Below are positions 1-9,433 of a stretch of DNA of 64,000 nt, piece after piece. Under the pieces are notes generated by a model. The model did not search any database, was not told where the DNA came from, and saw only the letters and a list, made by a program, of their open reading frames with translations. The translations under genes were made by a program, and so were the position numbers. The DNA lies in assembly GCA_943789425.1 (NCBI GenBank), contig CALSUB010000013.1, positions 86,239 to 150,238 of the forward strand, given 5' to 3'. Within the stretch, counting starts at the first letter, position 1, and each line of letters opens with the position of its first letter. Source of the stretch: an uncultured Luminiphilus sp. (lineage in GTDB: Bacteria; Pseudomonadota; Gammaproteobacteria; Pseudomonadales; Halieaceae).

Positions 1-238
1 CGGCAAGCAGGTTGCACTGCACGACAGCTGTTAAGGTCTGGGTGTAAACAAAGCCTGCGGTTAAATGATGCAGGTCTGTCGCTTTTTTACTCGCAATGCG
101 CTTAACGAGGGGCGTTCTAGCGGCCCACCGCTGAAACTTCGGATCGGCAAGCAAACGATTTCTAAACAGCCGCCACCTGCAACGCCAGTCAGAGGGCGCT
201 GGCTGCTGCTGAGACCAAGTATCGTGATCGGCAAACAT
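1..238 (-). CDS. crtF: CrtF, demethylspheroidene (hydroxyneurosporene) O-methyltransferase, N-terminal part only
   Basis: The gene runs off the left edge; about 79 codons are present, open from an ATG at 238 with no stop. CrtF methylates the C-1 hydroxyl of acyclic carotenoids using S-adenosylmethionine in the spheroidene/spirilloxanthin pathway. The call rests on the CrtF N-terminal signature: a W-R-x-x-x-x-R-L-L-A stretch, then DPKFQRWAA, and the later segment LTAGFVYTQTL, the part before the methyltransferase fold. The start lies 3 bases after the crtE stop, so the two genes are co-transcribed. The methyltransferase domain itself is outside the window. Family assignment is from remembered motifs, not a search. 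Confidence 0.8.
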   Translation of the reverse strand, partial: MFADHDTWSQQQPAPSDWRCRWRLFRNRLLADPKFQRWAARTPLVKRIASKKATDLHHLTAGFVYTQTLTAVVQCNLLA

Positions 239-241
239 CGA

Positions 242-1120
242 TCAGGCCGCCGAACGGCCGAGTTTTTCAGGCACAAAACGCGACGACTGAGCGCGAACGA
301 GCCCAACCAAACTGTCTCTGCCTGAGCAGTGAGGAACGCTATCCAAGCCCTCCTCTAGCAAATTTTTCAACCGTGCCGTTGCGCCATCTAAACCCAGCTC
401 ACCGACCGCGCTGGGCCTTCCCAGCTTGGCATCGATCCCAACGGCTTTACCCAGTATCTCAGGGTTGCCCACCGCGTCCTTAATGTCATCTGCCACCTGA
501 AACGCTTCACCTATACAAGCACCTAAATTGACCCACGGACCGGGATCTACACCGGCTGATGCCGCGCCTGCGCAAGTCGCAGCGATAAACAGCGCACCGG
601 TTTTAGCGCGATGATAACGAGAGACATCGACAGCTGGTTCACACTCCCAGGCCTGACCCGCGGCAATGCCATGAGGTGCGCCAACGCCTCGGGCAAGAAT
701 CGACAGCACCAGTGGCACGCGCTCTGCTCTAACATGATGGATAGCGTGTACCGCCAAAGTTTGGAACGCCGCAACAATGAGCGCATCTCCCGTTAGCACC
801 GCGATTCTCTCGCCAAATTTAGCGTGCAACGATGGCTTGCCACGGCGCTGAGTGGCGTCGTCGAAACAAGGCAGATCGTCGTGGACCAGTGAGGCACAGT
901 GCAGAAATTCGACGGCAGTCGCAGCGGCGGCAGCCAGTGCACGGTCACTGCTGTTGTTAGCGAGTGCAACCGCCATACAAAGCTGCGGTCTCACCCGAGC
1001 ACCACCCGGAAAGACCGCATATTCCATTGCCTGACCCAGCAAAGGCGGACACTGCTGAGTAATATGTTCGGCGAGGTGTTCGCGGATATCGTCTTCGCAG
1101 TCGAGTATTGGATCCTGCAT
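242..1120 (-). CDS. crtE: CrtE, geranylgeranyl diphosphate synthase
   Basis: A trans-prenyltransferase of 292 residues that condenses isopentenyl diphosphate with allylic diphosphates to give GGPP, used for carotenoids and the bacteriochlorophyll tail. The first aspartate-rich motif DDLPCFD is at residues 81-87 and the second, DDIKD, at 211-215; a GGARVRPQ segment near residue 39 binds diphosphate. The ATG at 1120 is preceded by a good ribosome site (GGGAGAAA about 6 bases upstream). Longer in-frame starts up to 1210 would run through the PpsR-type palindromes and are unlikely. Upstream of crtF in one unit and divergent from crtC. Confidence 0.93.
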   Translation of the reverse strand: MQDPILDCEDDIREHLAEHITQQCPPLLGQAMEYAVFPGGARVRPQLCMAVALANNSSDRALAAAAATAVEFLHCASLVHDDLPCFDDATQRRGKPSLHAKFGERIAVLTGDALIVAAFQTLAVHAIHHVRAERVPLVLSILARGVGAPHGIAAGQAWECEPAVDVSRYHRAKTGALFIAATCAGAASAGVDPGPWVNLGACIGEAFQVADDIKDAVGNPEILGKAVGIDAKLGRPSAVGELGLDGATARLKNLLEEGLDSVPHCSGRDSLVGLVRAQSSRFVPEKLGRSAA

Positions 1121-1138
1121 GAAGCTTTCTCCCAGAAC

Positions 1139-1182
1139 CGTCATATTAATATGACAGTTTTTAGTGTTATATTTATGTGACA
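1139..1182. promoter_or_regulatory. Tandem PpsR/CrtJ-type operators between crtE and crtC
   Basis: Two 18-bp boxes of the TGT-N12-ACA type. Bases 1165-1182 match exactly. Bases 1139-1156 match with one end base changed (TGT-N12-ACG on the minus strand) and contain a perfect 16-bp palindrome at 1140-1155. Exactly 8 bp (1157-1164) separates them, the spacing known for cooperative CrtJ/PpsR binding at the R. capsulatus bchC promoter. A frameshifted ppsR lies in this window. Binding is inferred, not shown. Confidence 0.75.
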
Positions 1183-1215
1183 AACTACGCCACTCAGTGG
1201 CCCGGTGCAACCCCT

Positions 1216-2193
1216 ATGAATGACGCGGCAACCATGCGCTCCGCCACGCCCCAAGAAGCGGGTATGGCAGTTTCCAAATTGGGTTTTGCAAAACCGGTCC
1301 CGGATTCGGGCTACCGCTGGTGGTATATCGATGGCTTCAGTGACTGCGGCCGCTTTGGGGTCACTGTCATTGCGTTCATCGGCAGCGTTTTTTCCCCTTA
1401 TTACTTTCGCGCACGACAACGTGGTAATTGCTCTCCGACGAACCATGTCAGCCTCAACGTGATTCTTTATGGGCCGGAGAAATCGCGGTGGTGTATGACC
1501 GAGCGAGGTCAGCAGGCGCTTACCCAGCGCTCTGATGCCTTAACCATTGGACCTAGTCAGATTAGGGCCACCGAGAGTGGGCTGACGATCGCAGTTGAAG
1601 AGCGGACCAGCCCCTGGGGACAGCGCGTCAGTGGGGAGATCAACGTGCGCTTCAATCGCGCGTCAAAAGAGTGCTTTCAACTTGATCAAGAGGGTCATCA
1701 TTGGTGGTGGCCCCTTGCCCCCATAGCCAATATTGAGGTCACGATGGATCGGCCGGCATTGTCATGGCATGGCCCTGCTTATGTCGATTCGAACCTAGGC
1801 ACTGCGCCTGTAGAGCACGGCTTCAACGCCTGGAATTGGTGCCGAGGTCATTCGTCAGACGGAGATTGTGAGATTCACTATGATGTGCAATTGCGCGGTG
1901 GCGGTGAGAAACAGGTGTCTCTCCGCATCGATCGCGACGGCAGTATACAACGCACTCCTTCACCACCGTTGCAACACTTACCGAAAGCACCTATCTGGCG
2001 CGTAGCCCGCCCTGCACGTCTACCCAGCTCGACCCAGCCGGTCGCTAAAACACTTGAGGATACGCCATTTTATACCCGCTCCCGGCTCAGTGGGCCAAGA
2101 GGACAATTTATGCATGAGAGTCTAGACGTCACGCGCTTGTGTCGCACGTGGGTGCAATTACTACTCCCTTTTAGGATGCCCCGACGCGGGTGA
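1216..2193 (+). CDS. crtC: CrtC, carotenoid 1,2-hydratase (hydroxyneurosporene synthase)
   Basis: Adds water across the terminal C-1,2 double bond of acyclic carotenoids such as neurosporene, creating the hydroxyl that CrtF later methylates. Family hallmarks are the early YRWWYIDG and VTVIAFIGSVFSPYY segments, a tryptophan/histidine-rich centre (EGHHWWWPLAP), and the C-terminal MHESLDVTR ... LLPFRMPRR. About 325 residues, normal for the family. The start is uncertain: a GTG at 1177 lies inside the PpsR operator, so the ATG at 1216 (used here) or 1264 is more likely. Convergent with hemN, with 9 bases between the stops. Confidence 0.92.
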   Translation: MNDAATMRSATPQEAGMAVSKLGFAKPVPDSGYRWWYIDGFSDCGRFGVTVIAFIGSVFSPYYFRARQRGNCSPTNHVSLNVILYGPEKSRWCMTERGQQALTQRSDALTIGPSQIRATESGLTIAVEERTSPWGQRVSGEINVRFNRASKECFQLDQEGHHWWWPLAPIANIEVTMDRPALSWHGPAYVDSNLGTAPVEHGFNAWNWCRGHSSDGDCEIHYDVQLRGGGEKQVSLRIDRDGSIQRTPSPPLQHLPKAPIWRVARPARLPSSTQPVAKTLEDTPFYTRSRLSGPRGQFMHESLDVTRLCRTWVQLLLPFRMPRRG

Positions 2194-2202
2194 ATAAGCC
2201 GG

Positions 2203-3516
2203 TCAGACGGCCCTAAATGCGGGTGAAGAATCGGTCCAAATGTGGGGCAAGACCGACCGTCCCGCCTCCGTCAAAAAGTACTCGCCATCCGTCTCTTCTG
2301 CAAAACCTTGACCGACCAGCGGGGTAAGCCAATCCTCCCGCTGCGACGCGGTGAGCTGGGCCGCTGGTATCCGTTGGCGGCAAATAAGGCCTCTCAAGAC
2401 TTTTCGACGCAGTATCTCATTATCGTCTGAGAACACTGCTGAGGCGGCTGACACAACACTCGATTCGACAGCGCGATGCCATAGCGCCGGGTCAACCTGA
2501 TTTTGCACCACCAAACCAGACATCTCACTGAGCGCACCCAAACCGATACCAATGACTGACGCTTCAGCCTCTGTGCCATAACCTAATACATTCAGCGAGA
2601 GATCTCCCTCGCGATGCGCCACCGCCAGTTCGTTGTCGGGTTTCGCAAACAAATTAAGCCCCACCCATTCGTATCCTGATGATGTGAGACCCTCGGAGAC
2701 CGTATTGAACATCGCGAGTCGATCTGCGAGGGACGGAAGCTGTTGCGTGTCGACTGCAATCTGATGCGGAAAAGCGGATTCTCGACGATGAAACGGCAAA
2801 CAAACTAAGCTATCAGGATCCAAAGAAATCATCGCTTGAATGCTTTGCTCACTGGACTCTACTGTCTGTCCGGGCAGCCCAATAAGATAGTCCATGCTAA
2901 TAGAATCGAAGTTCACGCCGTGGGCGATCGAAATGACATCCTCGAGCAGCTCTAAGGACTGCACTCGCCCAATTTCCCGCTGCACGGTGGCATCAACGTC
3001 ACGCACTTCTAGCTTCACGTGACCGATACCGAGCCCTTTCAAAAAATTGAGCTGCGCGCGCGACGTCCGGCGAGGATTCAACTCCATCGCGATCTGCGTA
3101 TCGTTTCCCACTAAAAAATGTCGACTCACCGACGAAAATATCGTCGCGATGGCCAGTTCTGACAAGTGGTTCGGCGACCCTCCGCCAAAGTGGACCCGCG
3201 CTAATTCGCGTCCAGTACCCACCGCATCGGCAACAATTGCCAACTCACGATCTAAATTCGTGACGTAACGTTCCAGCGCTTCAGGTTGATGCTCAACCAC
3301 CGCCACACGATCGCAACTAAAACAGCGCGACGGACAAAATGGTAGATGCACATTAAGGATTAAGCTGCCGCGATCTTCTCTAATCTTGGCAAAATATGGC
3401 TCTAACAGCGCAGAATCCGCTGGCACTGCATTCTCGCCTAACGATAAGCTGTTCTCTGGCTTAGCCAAAGGATACGTCGGCTTAGCAGAAGACCATGCCC
3501 CCATGGATGACTTCAT
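2203..3516 (-). CDS. hemN: HemN-type oxygen-independent coproporphyrinogen III dehydrogenase, radical SAM
   Basis: Radical SAM protein of 437 residues. The iron-sulfur cysteines are C61, C65 and C68 (CxxxCxxC), followed by a GGGSPN motif. HemN decarboxylates coproporphyrinogen III to protoporphyrinogen IX without oxygen, upstream of both haem and bacteriochlorophyll. The ATG at 3516 follows a G-rich ribosome site. The cysteine-motif context and C-terminal region differ from textbook HemN, so it could be a HemN-like paralogue (HemW-type haem chaperones share the fold). Stand-alone gene between crtC and puhE; no PpsR box was found in its 184-bp upstream region. Confidence 0.8.
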   Translation of the reverse strand: MKSSMGAWSSAKPTYPLAKPENSLSLGENAVPADSALLEPYFAKIREDRGSLILNVHLPFCPSRCFSCDRVAVVEHQPEALERYVTNLDRELAIVADAVGTGRELARVHFGGGSPNHLSELAIATIFSSVSRHFLVGNDTQIAMELNPRRTSRAQLNFLKGLGIGHVKLEVRDVDATVQREIGRVQSLELLEDVISIAHGVNFDSISMDYLIGLPGQTVESSEQSIQAMISLDPDSLVCLPFHRRESAFPHQIAVDTQQLPSLADRLAMFNTVSEGLTSSGYEWVGLNLFAKPDNELAVAHREGDLSLNVLGYGTEAEASVIGIGLGALSEMSGLVVQNQVDPALWHRAVESSVVSAASAVFSDDNEILRRKVLRGLICRQRIPAAQLTASQREDWLTPLVGQGFAEETDGEYFLTEAGRSVLPHIWTDSSPAFRAV

Positions 3517-3700
3517 TTTTTGCCCCCCCTAACTTCTTGGACGACCACTTACTACTGACTGGCAATGATAGCGCTTTAGTGTCAGTGCCGGCCCAATGGC
3601 TCTTTTCTTTTTATAACCAGCAAAATTCACACTAGGCCTCTACTAAGCCCACGTCAAGAAGAACCTCGACAAACATCCTGATTATTTGGAGGGTGATTGG

Positions 3701-4462
3701 CTAAGAGGGCTCTCTCGTATCGGTTCTCGCCCACCGCCACAATACCGTCTCACCCATAGGAATCATTAGAAAGACATGCTCGAGCACCGCTAGTGCGGCT
3801 AACCAAGCAATCAGAAAGAAGGACAATGCCGTTGCTGGCTCATTGGCGACTTGTCCGAAGAAGAACAAGATATAAGTGCAGTATGCGGCCAACAAAGTCG
3901 ACACGAAGATAAACCAACTATTTTTACCCGGCCGCAAGTAGCTGGTGATGTATGTCATATGGGCTGGTAACCACTCACTATTAAAATGCCGAACCCCAAA
4001 AAATAAGTTCAGCTTGGTACTCCAACGCATCAGCCACAAAACGGCCAGCGTATTTTGAATAGTGGGATTAGGCAGTCCCGCTCCCAGCACGCACACCAAA
4101 CCCACCACGCTCACCACCAACAGTTCATGATGAATCGTTGTACCTAAGGCGTATCGAAAACGTTGCCACTGTGACAGTGTCGCAGTGGCAGGAGCCTTAA
4201 CTGGACCCGTGATGAAGCCCATCAGATAACTGAGTTCCAGCCAACCCCAAATACCCAGACCTATCGCGAATCCCGTAATGGTCGCCACTGGCGTGTGAAG
4301 CGTAGCATTCGATTCGACACCGACTAACGCCCACATCACAAAGACGGTTGCTAGGGTGAAGATGATGCGTTGAGTCCGCCGCGACTGATGCACACTCATT
4401 AGCGCAAGCCCTGTCATCAACCACCACAGGAGCACCGCGACGAGCAGAGCAAGCCACATCAT
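3701..4462 (-). CDS. puhE: PuhE, photosynthetic complex putative assembly protein (DUF3623)
   Basis: A 253-residue integral membrane protein with about six to seven hydrophobic segments, rich in tryptophan. It matches the PuhE/DUF3623 family through the GVESNAT motif near residue 50, LGTTIHHELLVV near 106 and the central NLFFGVRHFNSEWLP segment. PuhE is found only in purple-bacterial photosynthesis clusters and affects photosystem assembly; its exact activity is not known. Its start overlaps the puhC stop by 4 bases (ATGA), so translation is probably coupled. Last gene of the bchF-to-puhE superoperon. Confidence 0.9.
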   Translation of the reverse strand: MMWLALLVAVLLWWLMTGLALMSVHQSRRTQRIIFTLATVFVMWALVGVESNATLHTPVATITGFAIGLGIWGWLELSYLMGFITGPVKAPATATLSQWQRFRYALGTTIHHELLVVSVVGLVCVLGAGLPNPTIQNTLAVLWLMRWSTKLNLFFGVRHFNSEWLPAHMTYITSYLRPGKNSWFIFVSTLLAAYCTYILFFFGQVANEPATALSFFLIAWLAALAVLEHVFLMIPMGETVLWRWARTDTREPS

Positions 4463-4953
4463 GGCTGGCTCACTTCGGTCGCTGCAGTCGCCCTCTGCGG
4501 TTGATGTGCACGCTCGAGCAATTCGACAAACAACTGACGATTGTCGACACCGAAAGCCTCTAGCGCCATCCAGTAATTTGTCTCAGGGTCAGAAATCACC
4601 AAACTCCCATTGTCGAGCAGGCTTAGGTTAAAGATGCCGCCCGCTTCAAGATCGCGAATGCGTCGCTCGCGCACCAGGCTCCGGAGTATGCCGCGTAAAA
4701 AACTGCCCTCACCCGACTCGTATTGAGCGAGCTTGGACCCTGCTTCGGCGTCCACCACCTCGATTCGCCCCGCGGGTCCATCGATAAATAATAAGTCCGC
4801 CGAAGAAACCGCTATAGCAGTTTGGGGCTCAGGAGGGGCATAAACGGCGTCGTCTCGCGATACCGCCCACCCCCATAGTAAAGCCATGGCAAGCACCACC
4901 CAAACCATTGGGTATCCGAGCGGTCGCCATAGTGCGTTGTACCCCCTTGCCAC
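4459..4953 (-). CDS. puhC: PuhC, photosynthetic complex assembly protein
   Basis: 164 residues with one N-terminal membrane anchor (about residues 13-31) and a soluble domain that should lie in the periplasm. It matches PuhC through DLLFIDGPAGRIEV, GEGSFLRG and the late DxExNYWMALEAFG segment. PuhC is needed for assembly of the reaction-centre/light-harvesting 1 complex. It sits 5 bases after puhB and overlaps puhE. In many proteobacterial clusters acsF lies between puhC and puhE; here the two genes touch. Confidence 0.9.
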   Translation of the reverse strand: MARGYNALWRPLGYPMVWVVLAMALLWGWAVSRDDAVYAPPEPQTAIAVSSADLLFIDGPAGRIEVVDAEAGSKLAQYESGEGSFLRGILRSLVRERRIRDLEAGGIFNLSLLDNGSLVISDPETNYWMALEAFGVDNRQLFVELLERAHQPQRATAATEVSQP

Positions 4954-4958
4954 AGCTG

Positions 4959-5609
4959 CTAACTCGCGAGCACCGCGTGCCCTCTTGTCATCAACTGAGG
5001 CTTGTCAGCGTTCTGATCGTGGGTGACCACGTCAACCTGCTGACTGGCCACGCCGGCGAAAGCTGTCGCAGCTCGATGAGGGTCACTCAACCCTCTCAGA
5101 CAGGGACGCACCGGTCGGGAATACCAGGCCGACACATTTGGCCACAACAACACCCAATAGAGCTGCCGGTCAGCCGAAGCCCTTAACAAGATATCGCCCG
5201 TTCCATCGCGGTGCACTCGCAAGTCGGCAGAGACGATTTGCTCAATGGGGATATTAACCATCATTGGCAATGCAACACCCGAGCGGACCACCAGCCGCGC
5301 ACTGGTTAACGTGTATAAAATAGACCGAGCGTAAGCGCGCGCAAGCCAAACCAGCAACAGCAGTACTGTCGCCGCTAGGCCAGACTGCCATACGAGGGTA
5401 CCCAGCACCTGGGCCATAGGAACACTTTCTGTTAACCGGTAGATCGTATGTCCGCCGATTAATAACCCAAAGTACAACGCGAGCTGCGGCACAAAAAAGA
5501 CGCGCTTGAGCATCGCTCCGACGGTGGGTCTACCCTGCCAGATTAATGACTCACCCTCTGGCAAGACCTCTGGCAGGCCCTCAATCGGCTCACCTTCGTA
5601 TTCCATCAT
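4959..5609 (-). CDS. puhB: PuhB, photosynthetic complex assembly protein
   Basis: 216 residues with two or three membrane segments in the first half and a PH-like soluble part. The N-terminus carries the family segment ESLIWQGRPT; YTLTSARLVVRSGVALP follows around residue 120. PuhB helps assemble the reaction centre. Its start overlaps the puhA stop by 4 bases (5606-5609), which suggests coupled translation. Reading frame intact, length normal. Confidence 0.92.
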   Translation of the reverse strand: MMEYEGEPIEGLPEVLPEGESLIWQGRPTVGAMLKRVFFVPQLALYFGLLIGGHTIYRLTESVPMAQVLGTLVWQSGLAATVLLLLVWLARAYARSILYTLTSARLVVRSGVALPMMVNIPIEQIVSADLRVHRDGTGDILLRASADRQLYWVLLWPNVSAWYSRPVRPCLRGLSDPHRAATAFAGVASQQVDVVTHDQNADKPQLMTRGHAVLAS

Positions 5610-6364
5610 ACCAACGATTCCACTCTGTCAGGCGTCGCGTACAAATGGCCACCGCCATAGAAAGCGCTGATACGATCCTCTTCCTGCAAGGTGACCTGAT
5701 CTGGATTGGACAGACCGGGCACTTGAGCAAACTGATCGGAGCGGATCGATTTAACATTGACTGATCCGTCGCTTGACACCATTGCCAATGTCATCGGTAG
5801 CAAGACTCTTTTTCCACCAACATCTAGCTCAGCGTAGCGGAAAAGCGGTTCGGCGCGGTCCACCCACAAATCAACCACGGTGGCAGCTTGCTGCCCGTCG
5901 CAGCCATAGACAGCCTGACCACGAGGGTCTGGGTCGCCACTGTTAACACCGTGATCAGCGTCCACTCTGAGCGGCACTATGCGTGGCTCACCGTCCACAG
6001 TCAGATCAGGTTTATCGGGTCGTATCGCCCAAGCTGCCGCCCCAACGCCATCGACCATCGGATCACCATTGGGTTGCATAGGTGCACCACTAGCGTCGTA
6101 AATCGGCGTTGCATTGACCTCATACTGCGCCGGCTCAGGACCAGGCCGCACACGCTCGCCTTGGCCGTGGGCCAAGCGATACGTTTTGGGTTTGGGCATG
6201 CCCCCCATTCCCGTGCGCAGATCGCCAGATGACATCTGCAATGGCCAACCCTCGCGTTTACCCTCACGATGTAGATAAATCACCAGGCTAAAAAAGAAAA
6301 TCCAGAAGACATACAGTGCTAGCTGCGCTAGATCCATGTATTCAGTAATTGCTCCAGTTCCCAT
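5606..6364 (-). CDS. puhA: PuhA, photosynthetic reaction centre H subunit
   Basis: 252 residues. A single membrane helix at about residues 12-32 is followed by a basic HREGKREGWPL sequence and the cytoplasmic domain typical of subunit H (PKTYRLAHG near 57, a later DxWVDRAEPLFRYAELD segment). It caps the L/M core on the cytoplasmic side and shapes proton uptake to QB. It follows lhaA by 24 bases and overlaps puhB. The puf genes for L, M and the antenna are not in this window. Confidence 0.96.
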   Translation of the reverse strand: MGTGAITEYMDLAQLALYVFWIFFFSLVIYLHREGKREGWPLQMSSGDLRTGMGGMPKPKTYRLAHGQGERVRPGPEPAQYEVNATPIYDASGAPMQPNGDPMVDGVGAAAWAIRPDKPDLTVDGEPRIVPLRVDADHGVNSGDPDPRGQAVYGCDGQQAATVVDLWVDRAEPLFRYAELDVGGKRVLLPMTLAMVSSDGSVNVKSIRSDQFAQVPGLSNPDQVTLQEEDRISAFYGGGHLYATPDRVESLV

Positions 6365-6388
6365 AGTTGAGTCCTCCCAATGTGGTCA

Positions 6389-7815
6389 TTAACTCGGAAA
6401 ATCCGCTAATTCAAGACGCTTACTATCCTCACCCACTTCACCCGGTCGCCTAACCAGCCGACCTAACGCCGCGAGTGCCACGAACAACAAGACAATCTCG
6501 ATATGATAAACCGCTCCATAACCTGAAGCGGGTGTTTGCATTGCGACGCCTAATAGGCCCGCATCGGCCCAACCTGTGACTACGTCACGGATTGCACCCC
6601 CAGAAAACATTGCCAGTCCTGTCGCCGCCGCCTGCACGGCGCCCCAAGCGCCCAGTGTCAGGCCCGCCATTTTGGCGCCACCGAATACCATCGCCGCGGT
6701 CAACATGCCTACGGCAAATAAGCCATTACCGACGCCGATTAAGGTCGCCCCTATTTGAAAGAGGCCGGTCGAATGTAGTGGTGCTGACAAGATCACTGCT
6801 ACAAAGGCGACGATGCCAATGAGCACCCCCACCGACGCCAGCCTGATCGGGTCAACGCCCTTCTTGAGCGTCCGTGAAGTCATCAACAGCGCGAGCACCA
6901 TGCCTCCGGCAAATAACGCCGTCAGTAGGGTTGTCTCACTCACCGAAAGACCTAAAACATGAGCACCATAGGGTTCAAGCAAGATATCTTGCATGGTAAA
7001 CCCCATCGTGCCGAGCCCTAGCGCCCATAAGAGGCGACGGGCTTTGGGCAAATTAATAAACTCGCCCCAAGCCGATCCGAAAGTCGGCCTCTCACGTTCG
7101 TGATCCGTCAACTCTGGATAACGAACCTCTTGCTTCCACATCGCTGCGACATTGAGGATCAATGTGATTACAGCGGCGCTCTGAATCACTTGGATGAGCC
7201 GTACGTAACTGAAATCATCGAGCAGCGCTGCAAAGATCACAGCACTGCTGATCATGCCAACCAGCAACATCAAATAAAGCAACGCAACTACTCTGGGCCG
7301 GGTCTCCTCAGTGGCCAGATCGGTGGCTAATGCCAATCCCGCTGTTTGGGAAACATGCATGCCTAGACCCGTTAGCAAGAAGGAACCCATGGCTGCAATA
7401 GGACCGATGATCGGCGGCCCAGAATGCGGCTCTATCATGAGAATGAGCGCAAACGGCATGAACGCAAGCCCACCGAATTGCATGAGCGTGCCAGACCATA
7501 AGTAAGGAATCCGACGCCACCCCAAGTAAGACCGATGATGATCCGATCGATAACCAATCAAGGCTCGAGCTGGAGCGAGTAGCAGCGGTATCGCCAACAT
7601 TAATGAGACCAGCGAGGTGCCCTGCCCTAACTCAACCACCATCACTCTGTTCAGGGTACCCGTTAAGAGCACGATGGCCATTCCCGTTGAGAGTTGAAAC
7701 AACGACAAGCGCCATAATCTTGGCAAGGTGAGATCAACGGTCGCCGCATCGGCAAAGGGCAGCCAACGATGGCTCAACCCCCCCATCCGACGCGCCAAGT
7801 TGTTGGACGAATGAC

Positions 7816-7819
<4 letters not shown>
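6389..7819 (-). CDS. lhaA: LhaA, light-harvesting 1 assembly protein, PucC/BCD family
   Basis: 476 residues with about twelve membrane segments. It begins with the PucC-family pattern LFQLSTGMAIVLLTGTLNRVMVVELG and the loop GYRSDHHRSYLGWRRIPY. These major-facilitator-like proteins are thought to deliver bacteriochlorophyll or insert antenna polypeptides during LH1 assembly. The position between bchM and puhA is the classical place for lhaA. It overlaps bchM by 4 bases. A paralogue lies at 19163-20552. Confidence 0.93.

Positions 7820-9429
<1,610 letters not shown>

Positions 9430-9433
<4 letters not shown>

Noticed and set aside
1177..1215. Upstream GTG start for crtC
   Set aside because: It lies inside the PpsR operator, and CrtC proteins usually begin near the later ATGs.
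3517..3700. PpsR or FNR box before hemN
   Set aside because: The only TGT has no ACA at the right distance, and no TTGAT-N4-ATCAA site was found.
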